NCBI GenBank assembly: GCA_012295275.1
Contig: CM022672.1
Location: 5,063,443 to 5,127,442 of the forward strand
Length of the DNA stretch: 64,000 nt
Origin: Chrysomallon squamiferum
Lineage: Eukaryota > Mollusca > Gastropoda > Neomphalida > Peltospiridae
Direction of reading: 5' to 3'
The notes under the pieces are model-generated. The model worked only from the letters and a program-made list of their open reading frames with translations, was not told where the DNA came from and made no database searches. Numbering within the stretch: position 1 is the first letter of the stretch; each line of letters starts with the position of its first letter. Made by a program: the position numbers and the translations under genes. Shown one piece after another: positions 30,153 through 42,704 of the stretch.

Positions 30153-31246
30153 TCACACACACACACACACACACTCTCTCTCCTTTATACTGAAAGTATA
30201 CTATTGCTACTACTGCTATTACTACTAATAATAATGATGATGATGATGATGATGATGATGTTAATGATCATGATAATAATGATGGTCATGAAGACGATGA
30301 CAATATTTAAAAAGAAAAAACAAATCTCTAAATAAAAAGCCTTTTCAAACTGATTTTCGATATTTATTCTGAGTAACAATGCCTACATAAAGATACGTCT
30401 ATGACAATATGGAATTCATATTTTGTAATTACACTACACAAATCATAACTAAAGAGTTGTTACTCTATCAGTGAAATGTAGAATGTGTTCTAACTCTGTC
30501 GTGGTTTAGTAAAGTCAGCAAATTTAACATGCACTTTTCGTGAAATTATCAAGTAGACTAAATGTGTTTCGTATACTTCCAAAACATTGCTTTACTTTTT
30601 TTTTTTATCATTATCATCATCATGTATTTCATTACATTTTTTTTTTTTTTAAATGAACCAGCGTATAAGAAATAGAAAACGACGATGACAAAGAAAGAAA
30701 GGAAAGAAATGAAAAGAAAAAACATATTTCATAAACTGAAGAAACTACTACTTTGCAAATAATTATGTATATAGTGGGGTGTATTTTCAACGCAAGTTGA
30801 TTTGAACAGCTCTTTTCCAAAACGCTATAAATCCATTTTCATTGTGAGAAAAGCGCTTTTTTCTTTTCCCTTGAACTATAAAATTTAAAGGAAGTTTAAA
30901 GGATCAGGATGAACATGTCAAGCAATATAATTTAAATTCTCCAGTAATGTTTTGATCACATAAACAAAGATATTATTATTATATTTATGGGTTGTTTTTT
31001 TTTTTTTTTTTTTTTTTCAAAACAACTATAAATTCATAATGCTTTGTTTTTGTGGGTTTTTTTCTTTCAAAGTCTCTATAGATCAAAAAATGACTTTGGA
31101 CAAATATCTTGTGGATTTGTTACAATATCCACAGTCCATTCTGCATTGTGTTAGCCACAACATATAATCATTTTGATTGTGTCCAACCTCCAAAGTACGA
31201 CCATCTTCCTAATCCATCCGACTGGACCGTAATTATAACAAAGTAC
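27871..31246. other. Gene-free stretch with arrays
   Basis: CATA repeats (28170-28260), an AGT/AGC-rich imperfect array (28365-28550), a CA run (28981-29021), a CT-then-CA run (30107-30172) and a GAT run (30235-30260). A frame open from 29671 to 30228 ends in repeat translation and is not credible as a gene. Confidence 0.55.
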
Positions 31247-31590
31247 AATACATCCAAATGTAATGATAACTGTTAAATTTCAAACATTATATCATATTTA
31301 TAACTGTGATCTGTAAATTTCGAGTCTAATACATCCAAATGTAATGATAACTGTTAAATTTCAAATATTATATTCAATTTATAACTGTGATCTGTAAATT
31401 TTAAGTCTAATACATCCAAATGTAATGATAACTGTTAAATTTCAAATATTATATTCAGTTTATAACTGTGATCTGTAAATTTTAAGTCTAATACATCCAA
31501 CTTACAGTGATGATTGCTAAATTTGTAATATTATATTTAATTTATAACTGAGATCTGTAAATTTTAAGTCTAATACATCCAACTTGTAAC
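31247..31590. repeat. 81-bp minisatellite, four units plus part
   Basis: AATACATCCAA recurs at 31247, 31328, 31409, 31490 and 31572. The first three units are nearly identical over ATGTAATGATAACTGTTAAA and CTGTGATCTGTAAATTT; the last is diverged. Confidence 0.92.
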
Positions 31591-31867
31591 AGGCTATGCA
31601 CAGCAATTTACAATAATGTACTCAGTCTGTGAGGTTCAGCCTTTAAATTCAGGATGTCGAAGAGCGATCTAGGAACTTGCCATCTTGAAAATTCAGTTGT
31701 TGGTTGTTGTTGTTTTGGTCGTTTTTTTTTTGGTGTGGTTTTTTTTTTTTTTTTTTTTTGAGGGTTTTTTTTTATTTTTTATTTGGTGTTTATCACGTTT
31801 CGGAAAAGAGCTCTTCAATTACATGCATTATATCAAACATTTACTACAAATGAAACAAAAAACTAAA

Positions 31868-31914
<47 letters not shown>

Positions 31915-32187
31915 CAAATATACTAAAAATAAAAAAAATATTATTTCTATTTTTATTTATTTTAATAATATTATTATTATTAGGAGGAGTAATTTTAATA
32001 ATAATAACATACTATTCATGCATCTCAGTGTAACTACTAAATAATAAATGAAGATGCGGTAACTATAATATATAAACAATACGGCAAATCTTTATTCGAA
32101 ACAAAAGCAATAATAATAGCTAACGTAGGCTTAGGCTAAAATTAATTCCACGAATGTTTCTATTTTAACAACGGCATAACAGTTCTA

Positions 32188-32229
<42 letters not shown>

Positions 32230-35200
32230 AATAAATAATTTGTTTACAAATATTCTTTTCTTGTGTAAAAATTATCATATAAATATTGAAATATATATAT
32301 TTTTTTTCTCTATTTTTACACTAATAATCAATATAAATCTATTTAACACTATTTTCATAAACGAATACTGTATATATTTTATGAAACCGATTCTTCAGTT
32401 CATCAGTGTAAGAAACAAGGGGAATAACTATGTACAGACAACCAACGCTTTGCAAGCATGATTTATTTTTACCTTTGTATGTGACTATATAAATGCTACT
32501 TTTCCCTTTTTTAAGAATACAAATGCTATGCATATGAAGCATTTTCGCCCAGCGTAATTAGGCATGATGAAGAATTAAGACAAAAATTACAGATTCAACA
32601 TTTAAAATCGACCAAAAACGATATTTAAAATATGTCACAACCTGAAAACAAACTGAATGAAATATCATAAAAAAAAAAAAAAAAAAAAAATAAAAACAAT
32701 AATAATAATAAAAGAGAAAACAAAACCACAAAAAAAAAAATTAATAAAAAATAGTGAGAAATCCCACCAAAATAAATAATTAAACATTAACACTTAAATT
32801 GGTCTTTTAATTATCTACATGTTCTTAAACTACATTACGTAAAACACGAAAATATTTTTTAAAAATTTAAATCACATAGTACAATCAATATTAAAAAGTA
32901 ATATCCACGACTGGGGATATTTTCCTAAGAAACAAGAATATATTACAAGGAGTCAAAAGACAAGCATAGATAAAAAGTAAAAGCAAAATGATGAGAAAAA
33001 TAAACATACCTTCCTATAAACTGAAACATATTTTCAAGACAGTATTTGTATTGCCAGACAAAACACATACAAAAAGACAACTGTATCTAAATACACAGCT
33101 AACAACAAATAAATGGAATGAAATAACAATGATCTCTAAACAAAAACTTAATAGTGATATATATATTACTGTGTACCTTTAACATATGTATTTATATACA
33201 TAATAAAAGATAAAAAATAATTCACATGGTTTGTGCATTATTATTTAGTTGTAATTAATAAAACGTGCATTTTATTATTTCTGGGTTTTTTAATATGAAG
33301 ATTCCATTTAAGTACATATAAATATGTATACAATATAATCAGCAGTGCTCCTTTGGTAATTTATTGCTGAATAAAAAAATAAAATCTGACTAAAATATAA
33401 AACAGAAACACTTCTGATCATCAAGTCATTAGTACATACTTTTATTTATCGATTTATTTATTATTATTATTATTATTGTTATTAGCTATGTTCTGGTTTG
33501 TTCAACATAATGTAATGTTACCAAAAAAATAATGATATAACATGTTTCAATTGCACAACAGCTATTTTACAGAAATCAAACCTAATGCTGGTGTTTAATA
33601 ATTTAAACAAGAATGGCTCATAATACTAGATCTAAAAGAAACATTGGCAGTTACTTCTATCACAATATAACCAGTAATTTTTTTTTTAAAGATTAGGGAT
33701 TTCTGATTAAATCTGAAAATTTTCAAATCTAACACACATTGCACTTGCTATTGAAATCAAATCAAATGCCCGTGTTTAATAATTTAAACAAAAATGCCTC
33801 ATAATACTAGATGTAAAAGGAACATTGGCAGTTGCTTATGTCACAATGTGACCAGTAAAAAAAAAAAAAAAAAAAAAACAATCAAAAAAATTAGGAAATA
33901 TGTTTCTGCTTTAAATCTGAAAATTTTAAAATTACACACATATTGCACTTGCTATGGGATTTCCAGCAATTACAGTAAATTTAAAAGAAATACAAATTGA
34001 AATTTTCAATAAAACAACAACCTCAGCACATATAAATCAAACAAAACAGAATGCATACACATGTGAATTTCTTAATGAAATATACAATAAGATGTATGTT
34101 TAACAAAATAAACAATTAACATAATATTTAAATTATATGTACATATATAATAGTATGTAAATGCATATATGCACCAGCAAATGTGAAAATAATAGAAGCT
34201 AATTCTGCTTATTGTGTCAGGGTATGACTAGATAATGGCAAAAGACACTAATATAATGAACAGGTGTAATTATATTTGCTAATAAATGTGTGAATCCAGT
34301 ATGAAAATGTTAGTTTAATGGTAGTCTCTGTGTGTTATTAAAACAAAAACCCCATCACCAGTTTTTATCTACTTTTAAAATTAATATAATATAAATAATA
34401 TAATAAGATAACAATATCATTAATCTAAATAATAACATTAATGGCCTTAATGTAAATAATAATAAAATAATGTAATAATGGTATTGTTGTAAATAATTAT
34501 AATGAAATAATAACAGCATTGATCTACATGATAATAAAATTACAATAACATTAATATAAGAAGAACAATAAGATTAAAATTAGTGAATAATTAAATAACA
34601 GTAGCATTAATATAAACCATTTGAAAATACACCAATATTAATGATGAAAAAGATGCCATGCAATGATTTTATCTGATCTTTGCATAGAACACACCTCTGC
34701 TGTTTTATCATAAATGCATATATTAGCACTAACACTTGAAAACTCAACAAAATCATCAGACAGTTACAGTCAAATAAACAAAATAGGCTCTATGAAAAAT
34801 AAAATAATTTGAAAAAAAAAAAAAAAAGAGGCAAATATGCTGATTCAGAAAGACTGTTGATCTGTACCCATCTGTATGGATTCTAAATGTTGCTACACTG
34901 GTTCACAACTTTTCGGTTCTTTGCATCTGTGTCAATACCAAAATCTATTTAAACCCTTTGCATATTCTGGTTAAAAAGCAAAGCTAACAAACTTCAAACT
35001 CAGCTGGTTCAATAATACATTGCTGTGTTACTTTGGTTAGATTACAAGCTTCTTCTGGCTAATAAAAGTAGATTACTATTTACATCTGCTTAACCCGTTT
35101 GCTGGTTTAAACATTTCCTGTAGTGTTTTATTTTTGTGGTTACAAAAATAAATAAATATAATAAGTTACTTGCACTTACTGAGTACCTGGTTTTTGTTTT

Positions 35201-35494
35201 TGAGAAAATAATCAAATGGTTTTCAACACATCATCCTAAAAATGATTGGTTATTAATGGTTAATTACGTTTTGAATTAGATTTAGACATTGCAGCCTAGT
35301 GCATATATATAAAGATTCCATAGTGACTAAATTAAAATAATAATGAATATTTAAAAATAGCAACTGACTGTGTCATTATAACAGTACAGAACTTTGGCTC
35401 CAACCAACAAATAAAATAAAAAAAGTATATATTAACTGTTATAACAACATGTATATCACGTCACCACTTTAAAAATTCATATAAATATTTAACA
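31591..35494. other. AT-rich DNA downstream of NT5C2
   Basis: Very AT-rich sequence with T-runs (31740-31759), a TA run (31875-31909), AAT runs (32190-32221), poly-A (32669-32690) and a tandem duplication at 33550-33960. No coding exon is seen; an extended NT5C2 3' UTR could reach into its right edge. Confidence 0.6.
33550..33960. repeat. Tandem duplication of about 181 bp
   Basis: GTGTTTAATAATTTAAACAA recurs at 33591 and 33772. The matching tracts downstream (CTCATAATACTAGAT, AACATTGGCAGTT, TTGCACTTGCTAT) run in the same order, and a third partial end lies near 33940. The copies differ by scattered substitutions and a poly-A expansion at 33858-33880. Confidence 0.85.
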
Positions 35495-35500
35495 TTTATT
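35495..35500 (-). terminator. NT5C2: Poly(A) signal of NT5C2
   Basis: AATAAA on the minus strand about 115 nt downstream of the NT5C2 stop codon. It is the first canonical hexamer that leaves a sensible 3' UTR. The AT-rich context makes chance hexamers common, so a longer 3' UTR remains possible. Confidence 0.5.
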
Positions 35501-35614
35501 AAAATTTTAAAAACAAAAAACAAAAAAACAAAAAAATAAAAACATAAAAGATTTAGAATCACAGTTAAAGCACTTTGTGGCTCCATTTCGTGGATTAACG
35601 AAAATAATTCTCAA

Positions 35615-38600
35615 TTATTCTGATTTCTCACTGGAATCGTCATCGGGACTGTCGTTGTCCTCATCGTGGTGATGCGTCACTTTCTGTGGCAAGTCAGCCC
35701 GCAGGTGGGGGACATGTTTTTTGTTGCAGCAACTCATCTGGCGAGCTCGTTTGGTTGGTGATGACATCTTTGCCATCTCCTCCTGGCTCCTGGCCCTCGT
35801 GAAGTTCGGTGCAATTCCCGTCTCTACTGACCCAGTCTGGTGTGTCACTGTAGATTCGTGTGGCATCTGGGGAAACAAAACAGCACAGTTTAATGAACCA
35901 GTAAAAATCAGTGGTGAGTGTGTGTGCATTAGAACACATCACTTCAGTCCTGCAGGATTATTCTTATTTCAGCAGACTAAATAAATAACTTTTTATGCAG
36001 ACACTATGTTAAAAAAGAGTAAGGTAACATTTTCTTTTCTATACAATATATAAATTAAATACTAATTTAAAGCTGGTATCTTTTTCAGACTGCAATGAAA
36101 GATATTTAACAAACACAAAAAAAAATAATAATAAATAAATATAAAATAAAAAAATATATATATAAAAAAAAAAAAAAAAAACAGTAATAAAGTGATTATG
36201 ATCTGTGTTGTTAGTGAAAATATTTCTTTCTTCTTTGTATGAAAAGATAGCAATCAAAACACATATTCAGTGATCATTTTAAGGATTTTGTCTGGTTGGC
36301 TATAGCACATCCTTGTTTGTTTTTTGGGTTTTTACATTATTCTGCATTATTTTGAATAACTTGGGAAACTTAATCATGCTTATTTACATACATATATATA
36401 TATACCAGCATCCTCAAGACATACCAGCATCCTCAAGACATACAACAACAATAACATACAACAACACACTGACATTAAAATGACCAGATAATATATATTC
36501 ATAAAATGGGATCTACACCACACACATAGAAAGACTCTTACCAGAACAGGAGGAGCTCTGTACATGTAACAGAAAGGGTAGTGAAGCAGGTTGAGAAATG
36601 TTGATGAATAAACATCTGCATATCTCTGAACCTGTGCAGCAAAGAATGTCTGACGTGACCCTGGAAATAACGACAAAATTCAAAGTATAAAAAAATATAT
36701 ATATATATATACAAATGCAAACAGGCATACATACAGATTGTTGTCTGTAATCTTAGTAATAAACCACACATTTTATTGTATAAAAATACTTAAAATAGTC
36801 AAAACACTGACAAAAAATACAAATTAATGTTACTTTTACGTTGAACTCTAATCACTTGAAATTAAAATTAATCAAGGATACCTTATTAGTAGTATTTACA
36901 TATTTCCAATTTCTGTTAATTATATGTCATATATTATAACAAAAATCCTAATCTTTCAATTAAATTTAAAAACAATGATAAGAATTTAAAGGATATGTAA
37001 AGTAATGAAGATGAAATATGTACTGGTTCACAGAATAAAACTTACCACTTCTGAACAAACTTCCTAGAATTCCATATGACATGTCAAGTTTGTGAACAAC
37101 ATCCTGCAAAATGTAGATTCAATCACAATTTAACTCACAGTGCTGTAGGATGTCATTTTATTGAAAAGTATTAATACAAGTCTACAAGGTTGTAATTCAG
37201 TTACAGTGTCATTATATTCTACATACTTCACACAAAATTCTATAAGAAAAACATTACTGCTCATAAGTAGAGTAGTTTAAATGATTTAAAATTAATAATA
37301 TTTTACTTCACATTAGCTTTTTTTTCACAATACCATATCTTTAGTTTTTATACATATTAAACAGAATAATTGTAAAAATAAATAAAACAATTTACCCTCA
37401 GTGATTGTTGTATGGTGGTTATATCTGGTTTTTCATCTGTACTACTGTCAAGGTTTCTGTGAAAAACAACATGGAACATATGATGTTAAAGATATTCACT
37501 GCCTTAAAAATTTAAAAATAATAAATGTTAAAGCCACCCCAACACAAAAATACTGAAGGAATTAATTTGCAATATATCTTAACAAACCAGTTCTAAACTG
37601 TTTAAGAATAACTCTGTTGTTAGTTATAATGTAAAACATATTTTTTCTTTTATCTAATTCTACAAAATTGTCAATTCTTGATGAAATAACACCTTTCTTA
37701 AGATAATATTTTTAAATTAAAAAAAGAACTTGATTTTTATTTTTGCTATTACTCCAGTGCTTATCTAACACTGGTTGACAATTCAAAATTTAAAAAGTAC
37801 TGAAAATCAACTCTTTTTGGACTTGTATAATTATGTACACATATATTTAATTTAAAATAAAATAAAAGGTTTATAAAAAAAAAAGGTTCATTAAATATAA
37901 ACCCTGCATACTGTTTAAGATCTCTGTTTAAGAAATGTGTTATTACTTGTAGATAGCAGCTAACACCACTTCCAGGTTTTCAATCTGATGATACAGCTGA
38001 CTTTTGTCGGTCCACACAATCAGCTCCTCTGTAAGCTCTGGAATGACCAGGAAAGTTCGCCATCCCCTTTTCTTTTTGGATTTGAGAATATCTCCAAAAA
38101 TATGATCACCAACGTAGAGAACATCTTTCCCTTTGGCCCCGATCAGATTAGAAAGAACATCACTGGATCCTAAAAATGGCAAACACAAGAATCCATTTTG
38201 TAAAAACAAATTAAACAAGCCTGTATTTATTTCTTCTAATGTAGCTGCTTTAAGATGTTGAAACTTTTAACCTCAGATTCACAGAAGAGACGTACTTTTC
38301 TGATTCAAATGGGATACTTTTAAAGTTTAGTGAATAAAAATGCATATTTCAAAACAGAGATCAAGAGTGGTAACTTTTTACAGTTATGGTGAATTTTACT
38401 GTATCATGCCACAGACAAATGAAAAATGTGTTACCTCCTGAATACACATGTCCTTGTTTCAAATCTCCTTGATGATCTCCCAGCTTCAAAGATCCTGTTT
38501 GCTGTAAGTTAAAAATAAAATCTCACTTAAATAAAGGCAATCAAATAAAAATGAAAAAAAAAAAAAAAAGTATTTTCCAAAAATCAGTTTAAATTTAAAA

Positions 38601-39277
38601 AAAGAAAAGGTGATTACCTATAAAAATAAGTAAAAGTTTGTTACAGTTTAAAAAAACAACAACTATATTATAAATGACTAGCCTGTAAGTATTCATTTTC
38701 ATAAACAGTTACTCAGTTATGGTTGCATTAAAATGAAAAGTCAGGAAGAAATAGTAAATATAATTAAAAGCAGGATACTTAACAAGCAATAAATAAGCCT
38801 TGGTTCTGAATACAATGTGTAAAGTTTTATTAATTTAATTTAAATTACATTTGTATTATTATTTTTTTGTTTGATTAATATCTCACCCTGTCAACTTGTC
38901 TCAGTGTTGTCCCATCTCCAAAGAACAATGGTTTCTGAGCATCAACAACAATGTGGTCAAAGTAGTTAGTCCAGTCTCTCTTCTCATCACTCTGAAACAG
39001 TTTAGTGATAATTAGTTACACGCAAACATCAAAGTAAGTGTTAAAAAACCTGTCATACCATTCACAATAAATTTTTATGGAATAAAAAAGGTATTGTGAT
39101 ATTTAATGACATTTTTAATCTATAATAAAAGAGGAAATCTACTGATACATATGTTTTGGATCTGCATCTAAAAAAAAAAAAAAAAAAAAAACAAGTTTTC
39201 TTATAATATATTTATGGAAAATTCATTAATTAAAAATAAATATTATTTTATTTGGCATTTAAATTTTTAAATTATTT

Positions 39278-39313
<36 letters not shown>

Positions 39314-42300
39314 GTATTTGGTATTAAAATCTTATGTTAATAAAACATTTACCTTTGAAGGGTAGTCAACTAAATAGGACATGATTTTCTGTAAGAAAAT
39401 ATAATGAGAAACAATATTAAACAGTTTATAAAATTACACAGCAAAATTCTGTCTGTTAGAGATTTGTAGCTTTAATATGTAATGCATTATAAATGAGAAA
39501 TATGATTTCCTGAAATATCTGTATACATCTTACTGCAACATTCCCTCTAATTTTTTCAAAATCACTGAGTGGAACTTTTGATACTTTGAGCTTAAAAAAA
39601 AAATAAAAAAAAATAAAAATAAAAATAAAAACAAAAATAAAAATAACAGAAATATTATGGCCAAAACAATAACATTTTGTAAATCAAAATGAGAAGCAAC
39701 ATTTTGACATTCACAGCACTAACACAGCCTCACTGCTTCGACGGAACATTGCTGCAAACACCATTACAGGTTTTGTAATCATAGTCTTATTTTATTATTA
39801 GCAAACAATCAAAACATTAACTAAAGTATGCAACATGTGTGTATGAATATTACTAAATATATACTTTAATTAACTATTTACACTTACGTCAGTGTACAGA
39901 TAGTCACTGTTTGTTATCAAAACTGTCTTTCCTCCATGATTTCTGATTCTGAAACATTTTAAAAAGAAACTTTTTAAAAAAGTCAGAAAAGTTTATATGA
40001 AGCATTCAATACAGATTATCTGTAAAAAGAATGCGTCAGGCTATGTTTTTAATCCGGGGAGCATTCAATATAAATTTCCTTTTTACATTCTGTTATTAGA
40101 GAAATATGACAGCAGCATGTAAAAATAGATCTAGAGTTAAAAAAAGTAAGTCTAAAAAAAAAACTTTTAAATATAATTTTTTTTTATTATTGATATATAT
40201 TATTATATATATATAAAAAAAGTTTTTAAGGTTGTTAGCAAGAATAACATATATTCTCACTTATCAAAATAGCATATGCAAAACACTGACTAATTTTTAA
40301 ATCACTGAGATCTGTAATTTCTTAGTCAAGATAGCACTACTACCTGCATTTTCTTTTTTCATATTTATTTCATGCAAAATAATAATAATCATAATAATAA
40401 TAATAATAATAATAACAAAAATAATAACAATAGTAATAAGTTAAGAAAAATAAATCAATAAAAAAATAAATTTATACAAATTAGGTAGGATTTTAAATTT
40501 TGTTTTGATTTTTGTTTTTTTTTGTCTAAGATTACTTAATATGAATGAATACCTATAAACATTTGGCGATAAGATCAAAGTCCAAACTTGCATGAGCAAG
40601 GCTGTAATTCATATAACCCCTGGAACAAATATAAAGACAAAACAGCCAGTCAATTACATACAAGCCAAATTAAAATATCATTACAGCATTTGTGCATGTG
40701 CACACCCAGAGACACAAGTAAATACGCAAACATACCGGTCAAGCAGCAGAGGAAGTCTTTCATCTTTGTGAACATATTTTTCTAGATTGTTTACTGTTTC
40801 GTTCTTCAAGGCACCCTAGATACAAATGATTTTAATGAAAAAAAAACAAAAAGATAAATTATTTAAATTAACAATACTGATATTTTAAATTAACAGTAAG
40901 TATTTTTAATCTAATACAGGACAAAACATTTAAAAAAATAATTCTAGCATAATATTCATCTCATGATTTATTTCAAGTAGCAATTATCTTAATCATTTCT
41001 ATATTTAATATGAAATTATAGAACTAAAACTAAACTGAAAACCAGATATAATCAAAACAAATAATTATAAATATTTAAACATATGAATGTTACATCTGGC
41101 TTAAACACATTTCACTAAAATTAGGTGTGGATTTATTTTTTAAAAAACAACAACAGAAAAACATTTCATAGACAAATTTAAATTAAAACAGACAAGCTTT
41201 GTTTTGTTTTTAAGTAATGAAACGCCATACATGGAAATGAAGCCAGTCAACAGCAGATCTCACATCTTGAAAGATAGATTTGAAAGACATGTACAAGTCC
41301 CCACAACGAACTCCCTCCTTCTCACTGAAAGCAAAATAATCAAAACATTAATCTTTTATTAACTTGAAACACTATCTAAAACATTCAACCTGTACAAGTC
41401 ATAATGACACACCTTTTCAGTTCTTTTAGAAAGTCAAATTAATGTTGACAGAAGATACAATATATTTATGAAAATACTGACTGAATATACAAAAACAAAA
41501 TAGTAAATTCTAAGATGTAACTGAAGCTCATTTCAGTCACGTATCCAACTACATTTTGTTTTATAATTATAGTGGAGATTTTTTAACTCAATGTCTACAG
41601 GAGTATTATGATTTTAAAGAAAGAAGTTTCGATTTTGTGATTGATATGTTAGGTGTAAACATTTTTAAAAAAAAAAAAAAAAAAAAAATGTGTTAATAAA
41701 AAAAAATAAAAAAAAAAAAAAAAAAGAAGAAGATTTAAAAGACAAAAGAATTAAAACAAAATAATAAATGAGAGATGACTGAGGAAGTAGTATGATTAAA
41801 ATAAACAAAATTACCTTTGGTAGAATTTAGAAGATGTGAAGTAATCAATAATGCATGCTAGCATGTAGGTTTCTGCAGAGAAAAGAAATACAGATTTAAA
41901 TATTTACCAAAATCAGTAATAAAGAAAAAAAACATGGTTTCCCCATATAGGCAATAATCATCTTTTTTCACACTTTATTAACATTTACCAAAACTAGGCA
42001 TTGGTTTTAAGTTAAAAGTGTTCTGAGTACATTTATTTATAGACAATTTGCAAAATGATTACATTATTAATGTCTATGTCTTAACAGTTACTTTGAATAC
42101 TGAGATGACTGAAATAATTTTGTAAAATAATTTCATGACAATGATTTAAATAAAATGTTAAACCTGGTAGATTGAACAAAGTGTTCAGAATGTACATCCT
42201 GCTGTCATCTAATGCAAGAAACTTGCTTGGATACAGTTCATTGATCTCATGTCTGAAACAACACAAAAAATAAATAAATAAATAAATAAAAATTTAAAAA

Positions 42301-42651
42301 GTTAAAATCACTCCATGAACATAGACAATATTTAAAAATTAAAAATAGCAATTATTTAATTTTAATTTAATTTAATTTAATTTTATTTTATTTTATTTTA
42401 TTTTATTTTATTTTATTTTATTTTATTTTATTTTATTTTAAAAGTAGAATATTATTAAACTAATTTCAAGTATGAAAAATTTTTGTCATCTATTTTATAC
42501 TTCTTAGATGAATGAAATCCATTTCCAAAAATGCACTTACGGTTTCAGAAACCTGAATCCATGAACACAAACCAGAATGTTGCCATAGGCATCCATCTTC
42601 AACAAATTGCCAAAAGTTTTATCAAACCACAGACCTCTAGAATATATGTTA

Positions 42652-42704
<53 letters not shown>

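Noticed and set aside
29671-30228. 185-codon plus-strand frame, the longest in the window
   Set aside because: The C-terminal half is CT/CA/GTT repeat translation; the N-terminal half has no homologue I recognise and no splice context.
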